The notes beneath the pieces were generated by a model. That model had not been told where the DNA came from and made no database searches. It saw only the letters and a list, made by a program, of their open reading frames with translations. Of a stretch of 64,000 bases of DNA, positions 52,361-62,543 are shown piece after piece. Positions within the stretch are counted from its first letter, which is position 1. Each line of letters starts with the position of its first letter. Source of the stretch: Diprion similis (lineage: Eukaryota > Arthropoda > Insecta > Hymenoptera > Diprionidae); NCBI RefSeq assembly GCF_021155765.1, contig NC_060111.1:9795981-9859980 (forward strand), given 5' to 3'. The translations under genes were made by a program, and so were the position numbers.

Positions 52361-53152
52361 CTAGTTTTTTGGAAGATGGAGACCAAGACCAGTTCTGTAC
52401 GGTTTCAAATGCAAACCTTTGCCCAACGCCATAGCTTCCATAGTTTTTTTCTGTCGTTTGCTCTCTTCCAGTTTTCGTTTAGCAGCGCTCGCATCGTTCA
52501 CAGCTTTTGCTATACCTGCCGCACCGCCAGCCAACGCGCCTGTGGCACTCAGTCCAGCGAAAATGGGGATTAGAAACGGTAGAAATCCACCAACCTTCGA
52601 AGGTACTGGTAGAATGCGCGGTGTTCGCACTTTACATTTACCACCCGCTTTTTCAACAGCGTTTTCAGCCCCCTTGAGCGCAGACTCAATGGCTACTTTT
52701 GCATCGTTGCTTGGAACCATGGAGCGTTTGGCGGCATTTATAATTTTTCTCAAGGTCGCGTCCTTTTTAGGTTTTTGAATTCCCATCCCAAGTTTTGATT
52801 TCACTTTCATTGTATTGGCCACCGCCCAAGCCGCTGCTTTCTCGCTTAAATTGGCGTCCGGTGCGAAAACCCGTTTCCACGCTTTTTCAGCCAACACCCT
52901 ATCAGCCGCGTTCCTGACTTCAAGATTTTCACGATTCTGCGAGTAAGCAATGTCGTGGTTCTTGCAAGCTGCGTCGAGAGGATTGATTCGCGGATCACCT
53001 CGCGCGAGTCTCTTTGTCAACTTTGTACCAGGTCCACAGTATTGATAACCAGGTACGTGCAATTCGACTGGAAGACTGTTGATGATTTTATTCACCAGAC
53101 CTTTGCCGTGATGTTGCCGTTTGCTGCTTTGTTTACCTTTGTGCACGATCAT
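52361..53152 (-). CDS. Phospholipase A2-domain virion protein with hydrophobic segment
   Basis: 263 residues, intact. Residues ~35-70 carry a parvovirus-type PLA2 region: YCGPGTKL (calcium loop) and KNHDIAYSQ (His-Asp catalytic pair). Residues ~195-225 form a Gly/Ala-rich hydrophobic stretch (FLPFLIPIFAGLSATGALAG) followed by a basic tail, like small membrane-active core proteins of adenovirus-like particles. Such PLA2 domains are known in adintovirus and Polinton-like genomes, where they are thought to help particles leave endosomes. A TATAAATA box at 53191-53198 (minus) lies about 40 nt upstream. First gene of the minus-strand capsid cluster, divergent from the ATPase. Confidence 0.85.
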   Translation of the reverse strand: MIVHKGKQSSKRQHHGKGLVNKIINSLPVELHVPGYQYCGPGTKLTKRLARGDPRINPLDAACKNHDIAYSQNRENLEVRNAADRVLAEKAWKRVFAPDANLSEKAAAWAVANTMKVKSKLGMGIQKPKKDATLRKIINAAKRSMVPSNDAKVAIESALKGAENAVEKAGGKCKVRTPRILPVPSKVGGFLPFLIPIFAGLSATGALAGGAAGIAKAVNDASAAKRKLEESKRQKKTMEAMALGKGLHLKPYRTGLGLHLPKN

Positions 53153-53215
53153 CTTCAGGCTTTGACTGACGGGAAAGGTTTAAAACCGGGGTATTTATAG
53201 CAAATCTGGTCAGTC
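53153..53215. promoter_or_regulatory. Divergent promoter between PLA2-domain gene and ATPase
   Basis: Only 63 bp separate the two ATGs. On the minus strand GCTATAAATACC (53190-53201) is a good TATA box for the PLA2-domain gene. TTTAAAACC near 53180 may serve the plus-strand ATPase. Promoter activity is inferred from spacing and motif only. Confidence 0.5.
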
Positions 53216-53926
53216 ATGTCCAAGATGCGGTTTGAGGTACAACCTACTAAGCTTCCCGTGATAAATTTCGACAAACTTTCAGAGCAAAATGTGAAAAGAC
53301 AAAAACGGCATGGGGAATTACTTCCGAACAGTGTGCGTGCAATATTCTGCGGACCGTCGAATTGTGGTAAAACTAATGCGTTGCTCACACTTATAACCCA
53401 TCCCAATGGACTTAGATTTGAAAATATCTATATCTACTCAAAATCCCTTAACCAACCGAAGTACCAATTGTCGAAGCAATTGTTGGACAACGTTGAGAAT
53501 ATAAAGTATTTTCCTTATACCGAGCGTCAGCAAGTAATTACACCGGACGAAGCACGACCCAACTCGATAATCGTTTTTGATGATGTAGCGTGCGAGAAGC
53601 AGGACAATCTCAGAGCCTACTTCTGCATGGGCAGGCATGACGATGTTGATTGTTTCTATCTCTGTCAGACGTACGCATGTATTCCCAAACATCTCGTGCG
53701 CGACAATGTAAACTTACTCGTGTTATTTAAACAAGACGATATGAACCTGAGACATGTGTACAACGACCATGTGAACACCGATATGTCTTACACACAGTTT
53801 AAAGATGTGTGCTCCGCATGCTGGAACGGTGATAAGTACGGGTTTCTTGTGATCGACAAAGATAGCGAGCCCAACCAAGGACGTTATAGGAAGGGATTCG
53901 ATTCTTTCATTAGCCTGGAAAAGTAA
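53216..53926 (+). CDS. ATPase: FtsK/HerA-type DNA-packaging ATPase
   Basis: 236 residues, intact. Pumps DNA into capsids in related viruses. Walker A is IFCGPSNCGKT (residues ~43-53) and Walker B is SIIVFDDVAC (~118-127). DVDCFYLCQTYACIPKHLVR follows, then YGFLVIDKD near the end. Length and motif order match Polinton A32-like ATPases. Start at the ATG at 53216; a second in-frame ATG is at codon 4. Confidence 0.93.
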   Translation: MSKMRFEVQPTKLPVINFDKLSEQNVKRQKRHGELLPNSVRAIFCGPSNCGKTNALLTLITHPNGLRFENIYIYSKSLNQPKYQLSKQLLDNVENIKYFPYTERQQVITPDEARPNSIIVFDDVACEKQDNLRAYFCMGRHDDVDCFYLCQTYACIPKHLVRDNVNLLVLFKQDDMNLRHVYNDHVNTDMSYTQFKDVCSACWNGDKYGFLVIDKDSEPNQGRYRKGFDSFISLEK

Positions 53927-53987
53927 TAAAAATCTTGCGTTTCCAAGCAAGGAGACACAGTAGCGTTGCAGACTCAGTTGCGTCAAC

Positions 53988-54887
53988 ATGCAGAGCTCCA
54001 AAATTCCCGAGCAAAAAGAAGTCCTACATCAGATCGCTCAAGCGAGTGCTGCAATCCGTCGAAAACACAGATTACTCAAGTCGGGCAAGGAATCCACGGC
54101 TCGGAAATTGAGTGACGTTTTCAAACCGGTAGTGACTCCGTTGCGAGAACTGGTGAATGTTACAAAAGAGACGAAACCTGTGTAACAAGAAGTGGAAGAA
54201 ATCAAACAAGAAATAAAGGAGATGAAAAATGAAACTAACAATGAAACAGTCTCGGAAATGGATGATTCCTTTGCTTCGGCAGGCGATGAAACAATCGTAG
54301 AAACATCTGTTGATGAAACCGAGAATGAGTATTTTGAAATGATGAGAGATGAGACGAGAAAAAGTGAATTGGACAACGTGTACGGTGTACGCAACCTCTC
54401 AACCGGACTAATGATTGGTGATTCGTTAATGAGTTTTGAGAGTGACCAGATCCGTATTAGGAATACGCTTTACCCAAAAACGAAGGGGTTACTGGAGCTT
54501 TTGTTCAAAAAGAAGCCGGACAGGTCCTATGTGAGTGACGGAGATCGGGAGAATTATAGAAACATAATCCTTAAAACGAACGCACATAAAAAGTATTACT
54601 CATCTCACGGAGCTGTTCGAAGCGATAACAGTTACAAATTGAAAAATGTCATTGCCGAATTGTTGGATTATTCACCATCGCCTCAGCGAAAGGGTAAAGG
54701 TCTATTTCCGCAAGCTATGATTACACGACAAGGTGTTCAAACGGAATACGTTTTCTGGGATGATCCAAACGAGTTAGTGGAGCATCTTCGTCTACTCCTA
54801 GCATCCCAGGCGGCGGGAAATCCGAGTCACAACTACGAAATAATGTCCATTATCGAAGAACTGCGCGAAGCAGAAATCATTTATTAA
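53988..54887 (+). pseudogene. Conserved Polinton protein, one in-frame stop
   Basis: The N-terminal 65 codons (53988-54185) start MQSSKIPEQKEVLHQ and end at TAA 54183-54185. The same frame continues through an acidic region (Glu/Asp/Met-rich) to a conserved C-terminal domain: LDNVYGVRNLSTGLMIGDSL, LYPKTKGLLELLFKKKPDR, ILKTNAHKKYY, and a Lys/Gly-rich SPSPQRKGKGL. About 300 codons in total. The C-terminal domain looks like one I know from uncharacterised insect proteins (possibly the family catalogued as DUF8207). Function unknown; its place beside the ATPase is typical of Polintons. Confidence 0.7.
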
Positions 54888-54920
54888 GCAGCTCCTATCG
54901 CTTGTGCATTCATTTCCAAG

Positions 54921-55208
54921 ATGGGCGTCGATGTGTTCGGACGGCACCTGGATAAAAACACAGCTGCGGGTAATCGCGGCCCTCCTGGTGTCGGATTTCA
55001 AATCACTGCGGACGGACATTACGATCTACAGAATAAAAGACTGTGCAATATCGCAGAACCTATTGAGCATAACAATGCTGTAACTTTGAAAATCTTACGA
55101 CGAAAATTCAACGTGCTGCAAAAACAAATCGACAATCTCGATCAAATGATCAAAGCATTGGAGATTACCACGGGAAAAGCTTTGGATACCTTCTACGCAG
55201 ATTTTTAA
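54921..55208 (+). CDS. Small Polinton protein, possible structural/fibre-like
   Basis: 95 residues beginning MGVDVFGRHLDKN, with RGPPGVGFQITADGHYDLQN then NAVTLKILRRKF and a coiled-coil-like end (LQKQIDNLDQMIKALE). The GPPG-FxLTxDGxYDxxNKRL pattern recurs in small Polinton proteins. After the stop at 55206-55208 another frame continues with IRNAEIISKLDTRLRALEYE, so the original protein may have been longer and was truncated by a frameshift. Confidence 0.6.
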   Translation: MGVDVFGRHLDKNTAAGNRGPPGVGFQITADGHYDLQNKRLCNIAEPIEHNNAVTLKILRRKFNVLQKQIDNLDQMIKALEITTGKALDTFYADF

Positions 55209-55929
55209 ACAGGCAGAGACCTGTTGATTCGAAACGCTGAAATCATTTCCAAATTGGACACCAGACTAAGAGCATTGGAATATGAACGAGAAAAAGCTAA
55301 CGCTGGTGACGGAACTGCATAAGCCTGCAAGCCGGAATTACCCGCGTCGCCGTGTAGACGTGCGCGGCATCGACGAGACCTGACCGGCGGATCTTGTTGA
55401 TATGATGTCATACGCAGGACAAAACAAAGACTACAAGTATATGCTCACAGTCATTGATATCTTTTAAAGTATGCGTGGGCTGTACCGATAAGGAGCAAGT
55501 CCGGGGATGATGTTACAAAGGCCATGAAATCCGTGCTAACTCAAGGACGTGTACCGAAAAAATTACACGTGGATAGAGGAACGGAATTCTACAACTCAAA
55601 ATTTGAATCTCTTATGCCACGCTATGGAATCACACTCTACTCCACGTACATTAATTTGAAGGCTTCGATCTGTGAACGGTTTAATCGTACGCTGAAAAGT
55701 AAAATGTGGAAACGGTTCAGTATGCAAGGAAGCTACAAGTGGCTCGACATCTTATCTGATTTAGTATCGGCTTACAACAACATGAAACACCGAACCATAA
55801 GAATGAAACCATCGGATATCACCGTTGCGAGCGAAAGGCTGGTATTACGTCAGTCGTACGGAGGGCTTCGAGCGAAACCTTCCAAACCGGTAAAGTTCAA
55901 AACCGGTGACAAAGTTCGAATCAGTAAGT

Positions 55930-57280
55930 TGTTATGGGCTGGGTTGGTTGATGACCAAACCACTCCCAAAAATATAACGCTTGGCTCGGACTAGTTCTCC
56001 CGGATGGTGAATTATTTGAATTTTGATGTCGTTCTCCCTCTTGGTTGAACCGACTTTGATAATAAAATGGTCACTTACCTTTTGCTGGTGACCGTTGATT
56101 CGGGCTATGTGGGCGGCTCTGCGTGTTCGGCCGGTGGTGAGATTGGTTAAAGTTACTGATCGCTTAATTTATATTAGGCGTTAAAGGTAATAATTGTTCA
56201 ACTCGCGATGTAAGTTTAACACACGAATCTTTGTTTATTCAATTAAGGTTTAAAGAAAATTCTTATAATGATTTTAATTATAAAAGATGGAAGGTTTAAA
56301 AGTATAGTCACGGAATTCCCTTTTAGCGCTTTAGTTTGTTAAATTAAATAAAATAAAAGACCTTTTGAATTTCTAACAGATTCTCTGGTCTGATTGATCT
56401 GCCTAAAACTGAGAGAACGATTTCTGTTGAAGACTGTCTGACAACTATGTAACGACTGCTTGACGAAAAAAAATGTAACGACTGCTTGACGAAACAAAAT
56501 GTAACAACTGTGTGACGAAACAAAATGTAACAACTGTTTGACGAAACGGTAAGAACTGCTTGACGTCTATCCCACAACTAACTGACGACTATCTCACAAC
56601 TATGTCACGACTGACTGACGACTATCCCACAACTATGTCACGACTGACTGACGACTATCCCACAACTGACTGTTCAGAAAACTGAGAATTGAGAATTGAG
56701 AGAAACTACTTCCTGATTGGTTCCCAGCATCTTTGAGAGAGCTGCCCAATAAGGAAGTATTGATAAGATTTTGAGTTTCCCATTCGCCATTAACTACCCC
56801 CGCCCTTTGGGTACGGTGTAACATGCAAAACTATCTTAACTAATCCCGCCTCTTCCATGAGTGCGGGTGGGAATTGCCGTGCTTGTTTTGGTCCATGATA
56901 AAAAATATTCTACTGTATGTTCGGAATGACCCTGTCCAAACAGACACTCCAAAGATGGATATATGGATTTTAATCCGTTGCACGTGCGTGCCAGATTCTG
57001 CATACCTGGAAATATCGAGAAGCGATTTCCGGTCATCTGGTTACTCGTAGAGAGTTTGTATATTCTAGTCTGTTTAGGTAAGGATTATCCCGTAACATTA
57101 TTTAATGAGTAAGATTATTATAAGCTGGGGATGGTTATTTCCTAGAGCCGTAAAAAATGATAAAGAAAGCCGTATGCATACAATGCATACGGAGACTCAA
57201 AAATATAAGATGTAAATAAATTTAATCGAAAACTGAAATAAAACTAATGAGTAGGGGCAGAGGGCATCGAGGATGTGACA
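55930..57280 (+). mobile_element. Solo LTR (1,351 bp), TSD AAGT, inside integrase gene
   Basis: Starts TGTTATGGGCTGGGTTGG and ends CATCGAGGATGTGACA, flanked by AAGT (55926-55929 and 57281-57284). Removal with one AAGT rejoins the integrase frame exactly. It contains a tandem-repeat block (about 56440-56670). No retroelement coding sequence remains, so it is a recombination-derived solo LTR. Its sequence is unlike the other two LTR-like insertions in the window. The plus strand is nominal. Confidence 0.9.
56440..56670. repeat. Tandem repeats within the solo LTR
   Basis: Two unit types: GTAACGACTGCTTGACGAAA-like units of about 30 bp, then CTGACTGACGACTATCCCAC-like units of about 35 bp. Such arrays in LTR U3 regions often act as enhancers, but no function is shown here. 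Confidence 0.75.
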
Positions 57281-57567
57281 AAGTACAAAAACGTCTTTGA
57301 GAAAGGTTACACTCCCAATTGGACGACTGAAATATTCACAATAAGCCAAGTAGAAAATACCAATCCTGTGACGTACAAGCTCAAAGACTACCAAGGTCAA
57401 CCCATCGCTGGTGGTTTCTACGAACAGGAGCTCCTCAAGGTTGAGCATTCGGACATCTATCTCGTGGAGAAGGTGCTCCAGAAGCGGGGAAAAAAATTAT
57501 ACGTCAAGTGGCTAGGTTTTGATAATACACAAAACAGTTGGATAAATGAATCTGATATGTAATATTG

Positions 57568-57605
57568 AATAAACGAAATTATTTTTCAAGTATTTGTCTT
57601 TATTT
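57568..57605. terminator. Convergent polyadenylation signals of integrase and polymerase
   Basis: AATAAA (57568-57573, plus) lies just after the integrase stop. AATAAA on the minus strand (57599-57604) lies about 40 bp past the polymerase stop. The two transcripts would overlap by a few dozen bases at most. Confidence 0.6.
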
Positions 57606-57642
57606 TTACATTTGAGAGATACAATTCATACCGATGTTCAGT

Positions 57643-60600
57643 TCAACTGCAGGTCTTGTAGCCCCACGGCAGCGTATCGGTTGTCTTCCGAAATACGATA
57701 CGCTTATCGTCGTTCCAGCTCAGTGCTACTTTTTTCTGTTCAATGGTATAGACCTGATGCTTCTGACTTTGTATCAGACTCTGACGTTCGACTAAATTTT
57801 CGTGTTCTAAGGCACACTTCAAGTAATCATTGAAGCTTATTATTTTTAACAGGGATCCTTTGACACCCTTGGCTCGTTTTTCATCCTTATCCTCCCCTAT
57901 CACTCTGAATGAGTACAACTTCGCTCTCAAGCCAATAAATTCCGCCATTATTTTTCCGTTACACTCATCTTTCATCAAACCCAGAACTTTTTTGTTAACC
58001 AACGGCATTTCGTAGACGTTGTCAGGTGGATAATCGGAGGTATCGAATTTATCCAAGTCCTGTTTGATGCATTCGTAAATGTTGGGCCCGGTGAAGTGAC
58101 ATATCAAACTATCCGAGTCAGTGTACATTAATTTTGCCTGATGCCCAAATTTCGTTTTAATATACTTGTAGTGAAAATCGTAGATGAAGGTCTTCGCAAG
58201 ATCTAAAATGGAGAAGCCTGCATACAATGGTTTGTTGAGTTTGACTGTCGTTCTACGCAATTCAACTATTATCATATCTTTATCAAAGATAGTACAACTG
58301 TGGAAATTTGGTTTGGGTATAGTAGCTCTAGCACCATATCTTCCATCCCATTTCGTGATAAGCCTGACATCTCTATACTTCCCAACATTTTCCATTGTCT
58401 CACCGAAAACTGCGTTGTTCATCAGTTTATAGAAGTTTTTTTCGAATTCATTGTTTGATTTTCTGCGTAAGTCTGTATTTAAATCTATGTACTTTTTGAG
58501 CTACGGTGTTTGTCTGAACTTTAAAACTCTATAAATTTTAGCTAGTTTTAAACCTAATTCTAAGCATTGTTTCAAGACGCGGTAATGAACAACGTAGTTT
58601 TGCTTGGAAAGGAGCGTGGTCGTCAATTTCGGTTGCTTACTTTCTGAGATGGGAGGTATGTAGTGTTCTGGACACAGTGGTAAATCTTTATGCATTTCAT
58701 GCAATTCCTCTGGATATTCCAAATCTACCTCTAATATGTAGCCAAACTCCGCCTCGTCTGTGATGGCAAAAACATCGAATTGTCTGAAATCTAATATCCA
58801 TTCGAAAGAACTGCATGGCAGAGCAAAGGTCACAGCCGCGCCGTACAAGTTGTTAACGTCGAAATACATGAGATAAGACTCTTCGAGCGCTGGATGGAAA
58901 GCATCTCCCATGTATCTATTATTAGCCTTTGCACATCGATTAGAGCATTGGGACACACCACCTCGAATACCTTTTTCTATAAACATAAGCATATCTATGT
59001 CAGTGAGAAGCTCGAGTTCGATACCGGTACAATTCAACATTGCGTCAAACAAAAGACCGGGCGCCGTGTAATCATGTAAAGGGTCCAGGTTGTACGTTTC
59101 ATAACAATTTTGTCGAAAGTTTTTAAAAATGTCAGCCAACAGAAAAACATCAGTTTGCAAATATAAGTCTGAATATTCCCCCAAAGTTTTGAGGTTAAAA
59201 GCTTGCCAAACTTGACACGCGTGTGCGTAATCGTTATCCGAAATATCTTGGTTGTTTAATTTTGAATAAAATCTTTCTTTAGGTGGTAACTTTACGTCCT
59301 CGAGCTTCTCCCAACCATCCATGTACTCATACGGAAAAACACCTTTCCTGGTTAATAACTCGAATTTTTCAGAGCTTGTGCAAAATTTACGTGTAATTGA
59401 TTTTTGATTATCATTCAAATATGTTGCCAATTTTTCGAGACTGCTGGGCATAAAACGGAACGAATCTAGAAATCTAAACTTTATATCTGTCACCTTGACA
59501 TATTTTGTAAATGAAATGTACTTTTCTTTGTTCACGGGTAGAAGCTGAATAGTACCCTGAACAGTTGTGGCCAATGCTTTAGTCGAACAATGCGAATCGT
59601 AACCCGACAGGTTGTGGAATATCACTGGGATAGTATGCGAGTTTTGATAATTGAGATTGCAGCTTTGATGCGCAGGACCACGGTACTTTCCTGCGAAATG
59701 ACAGTGATCACGGTGTTTCACGTCTTCGCGCGTGAACGGCTTTTCACAAATATGACATACCTTTGATAAATTAAATTCGTTAATTTGATTGAAGTTCAGC
59801 GACTCCATAGGTACAATAGTTTTGAAATACGTTTCCAACGAGTGTGCCAATTTCTCCAACTCGTTCACAAACCATTCGATGCAAGTCTCCCCGCGGTTAA
59901 TTTTGAACTTTGAAATGGAATTGTTAAAGGTGCAATGCAGGTAATACGCTATACTGTAAGGAATATGATTTTGGTAAATTGTTATATTTTCTGACACTTG
60001 AATGTTAGTAGCTTGCAACAAGCATTCTAGATCCGCGTAAATACAGAACGGAACGGTTTCTTTGTGCTTAAAATTTTTGAATTTCAGAATCTTTTCCTCT
60101 TCCTCCGGTAAAACAACTCTGGTCTCGTTTAAACTCATGCAATAAACTCTATGGTTTGCCAAACATCTTTCAGATTGGAAGTGCATCAGACATCTATCAC
60201 ACAACCAGATACGAGGATGGTGCTTAGAAATTTGAGAAATTGTAAACCGTGATAAATTGCGAATCCAAGCAAAATGAAAGATTCTATTTTTTTCACAATA
60301 TTCCGTATCAATATCATCGTCATCGTCTGTAATTTCGGTTTCCACTGCCAAGAGACGAATTACGGGTTTATCAGACTTATTCTGACTCAAGTGAATCGGT
60401 ACTATTTCACTTTTTTTCCCACCATCTTGGTCTATACGATCAACATTGATGGAAAGTCCGTTGAGTTTTTCAAATTTCGAAATAGTATTTTTATCTAGAG
60501 ACATAGGAAAGTTTATACTGTCATACCGTAGCACTGAGCTGAAATGTGGATACGAGCTGGTTATGTTGGGATTTCTGTTGTTGGCTGGGTACAGAGCTGC

Positions 60601-61350
60601 AGTGACCGACCAAAGGAAGCAATACGAGTCGTTGTTTGAGACGTTCACCACAGCCTTCTTATCTCTGATGTGCTTCGGTAACGGGGTATAGGTATACAGA
60701 CCACCTCTAAGTGGCATATAATTGTTAATGTTGACGGCAAGATTGATAATTTCTTAATCTTCCACCTTTGTTAACAAACGGTTTGTTACATTTTCGATGA
60801 ACCATTCGTTAATATCCGTTGTCTGGAGGATGATTTCATTTTTCGTATTAAAGAATTTGTTCTCTTCTACTGCGTGATCATCCTTATTTACTTCGAATTT
60901 ACAAGCCAGGATGGCGTTTACTTTTAGGCTTCCCGTTTTCCGCAGAGCGTTTTTCAGTTTTGTCATAGCAAGTAACTTTGCGTCTTCTAGAAACCTCTCC
61001 ACGTCTTTATGCTTCAAATTGGTGATGGATCCTGTTCGTATTCTTCCCTCGAAAGCAGACTCCAATTTCTCCCAGTGTACGCGATCGCTTCGTCTTCGTT
61101 TCCGCGTACCGTCACCCGTTCTCCGAAGCCGTTTGAATTTTTCCGCCAGCGACTTCAAGAGTCCGATCGTTGTGATAATTTTCGTTTTCTCGCCCATAGA
61201 TAAAGCCTTTTGCAGAATTTTGTTTATAAGCCGGATATTTTGCGTCCCAAATTTAATCCATTCCTGAATCTCCGTTGGTGATGATTTGATCAACATTTTG
61301 TACGCAGATTTCATAATGTTGATCAATTTCAAACATTTTGCGGATTCCAT
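57643..61350 (-). pseudogene. PolB: Protein-primed family B DNA polymerase, two in-frame stops
   Basis: Replicates the element DNA. About 1,235 codons from the ATG at 61350. Seen in order: N-terminal domain (WEKLESAFEGRIRTGSITNL, TDINEWFIENV); SYCFLWSVTAALYP; a C2H2-like finger (CDRCLMHFQSERCLANH); exonuclease motif I (YADLECLL); an endonuclease VII-like zinc insert (CHICEKPF, then HRDHCHFAGKYRGPAHQSCN); Exo II (NLSGYDSH); Exo III (YLQTDVFLLADIF); polymerase motif A (YFDVNNLYGAAV), motif B ([14 protein letters not shown]) and motif C ([12 protein letters not shown]). All catalytic residues are present. TAA at 60754-60756 and TAG at 58501-58503 break an otherwise open frame. A TATAAAAAGG box lies about 68-75 nt upstream (near 61418, minus). 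Confidence 0.93.
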
Positions 61351-61554
61351 CTTTCTTACTTCTCACGTGCTCTTGACAAGTTTAAACATGAATGATCGTT
61401 TGCTGTGATGGTAATCCTTTTTATAGAGCGAGCTATACGTGTGTCTATTACGCGTGGTGTCGTGTCATTCGGTGAACATGGGAGCCACCATACGATATCA
61501 TATTTCTTCGTTTGCAAAACATAAACACAAGGGTTCGTTACATTAGAGTCCTGG

Positions 61555-62220
61555 AGAGGTATTTGGTGGGGAGAAAGAACGTCACGTGGTTGATATCACT
61601 TCGGATTTGGAATTTTTGATAAGAATGTCACGCGGTTGATAACGCACCGAACCTTGGACTCGAACAGAACATCACGTGGTTCACCCCAGCCCTTCTCGGA
61701 ACTATTAATTGTCGAATGTTACGTGGTTGATATGATACTGGTCTTTCGACCACACAAGCAGTTTTCGAGAAAAGAATGTCACGTAATTGATATCGGGTTA
61801 ACGAAAACAATTCTCGGAACTGTTAATTGCGGAATGTAGGGTGTCAAATATCACACCGCAAGCCGTTCAAAGTTAACCGAAACATTCCTGAGATGGGTAC
61901 GTTGGGAACAGAAGAGCTTGCGTCTCCGCTACACCTCGACCGTCGGATAGGGGGGAATAACAGCGAGACCGATGGTAAAGCCGCTTGATTTTGACCTTCG
62001 GTCGATGAAACAGTCGGTAAAGCAGCAAGATTTTGACCCTCGGCTGATAACACTGTCGGTAAGGTTGAACCTTCGGTCAATAAATAGGTAGCGCCGTTTT
62101 GATTGACGGTCGGCACAGTAGACTGTGACGTCATCGCGGAGAAGGGTTTGAGTCTGGGGAAAATGGCGCTAAGTGTCGGTAACAGGAATCTATACGCAGA
62201 ATGCCCCTTGTATTACTACT
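61555..62220. repeat. Polinton right terminal inverted repeat
   Basis: About 665 bp, reverse complement of the left terminus from its second outer copy inward. It has a single outer unit, one TGACGTCA (near 62127), and five copies of the motif seen in the left repeat (minus strand CCACGTGAYRTTCT-like, at about 61580, 61630, 61672, 61715 and 61775). A small open frame (61844-62134, minus) starts at the same ATG as in the left repeat. Confidence 0.85.
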
Positions 62221-62543
62221 CTCTTCTCTTCAAGGGTAGCCTTTTGTTTGCTTACTGCGCTCACAGCTTGAGTGGCAATAGAAATCGAATTTACGATTCG
62301 ATCGTAGAAAGATTGAAATATGGGGCGCGGTAGGTCCATAAATGCACAAAACTTCATCAGGCCATTTAAACCGACGCCAAGAAGACGCATACTGAATACG
62401 ATCCGACGATTTATTTCGTATGCATTGTCAATCATAGGACACGAATTGATTTGCACTTTTTTACAATGGCCGCAATCAACCTCGATTTTGAATCCGAGTC
62501 CGCGCAAACTTTTTTCAGTAAACTTTATATCGCGAACACACAC
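62221..62543 (-). pseudogene. Kolobok/Mutator-like transposase, N-terminal part
   Basis: Open on the minus strand, with CGHCKKVQINSCPMIDNAYE (Cys/His zinc cluster) and MRLLGVGLNGLMKFCAFMDL, which precede the catalytic domain in this transposase family. It runs straight into the Polinton target site. An AG acceptor near 62560 could begin this exon; no start codon upstream was identified, so the 5' end of the gene is undefined. Confidence 0.8.

Larger units (their letters stand above)
55282..57562 (+). pseudogene. INT: Retroviral-type integrase with chromodomain, split by a solo LTR
   Basis: Inserts the element into the host genome. From the ATG at 55282: the DDE core with first Asp in PADLVDM, second Asp in HVDRGTEFYNS, and Glu in ASICERFNRTL, spaced as in D,D-35-E. 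It is followed by AYNNMKHRTI and a beta-rich segment (FKTGDKVRISK). After the LTR (55930-57280) the frame resumes with YKNVFEKGYTPNWTTEIFTI and ends in a chromodomain (YLVEKVLQKRGKKLYVKWLG). Other damage: TGA at 55381-55383 and a frameshift near 55462-55470. AATAAA follows at 57568. Confidence 0.9.
47456..62220. mobile_element. Full-length Polinton/Maverick (endogenous virus-like element)
   Basis: 14,765 bp from AGTAGTAATACAAGG (left) to its reverse complement (right), flanked by a perfect 6-bp duplication CTCTTC (47450-47455 and 62221-62226). AG-start ends and a 6-bp duplication are diagnostic of Polintons. It carries polymerase B, integrase, ATPase, protease, both capsid genes and accessory genes. 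It sits inside the transposase gene of a Kolobok-like element and is itself interrupted by a solo LTR (55930-57280). Most of the larger genes have stops or frameshifts, so this copy cannot make a full set of working proteins. Confidence 0.95.

Noticed and set aside
47456..62220. Idea that the many in-frame stops are recoded or read through
   Set aside because: TGA, TAG and TAA all occur, and there are also plain frameshifts and an LTR insertion. Decay explains all of them.
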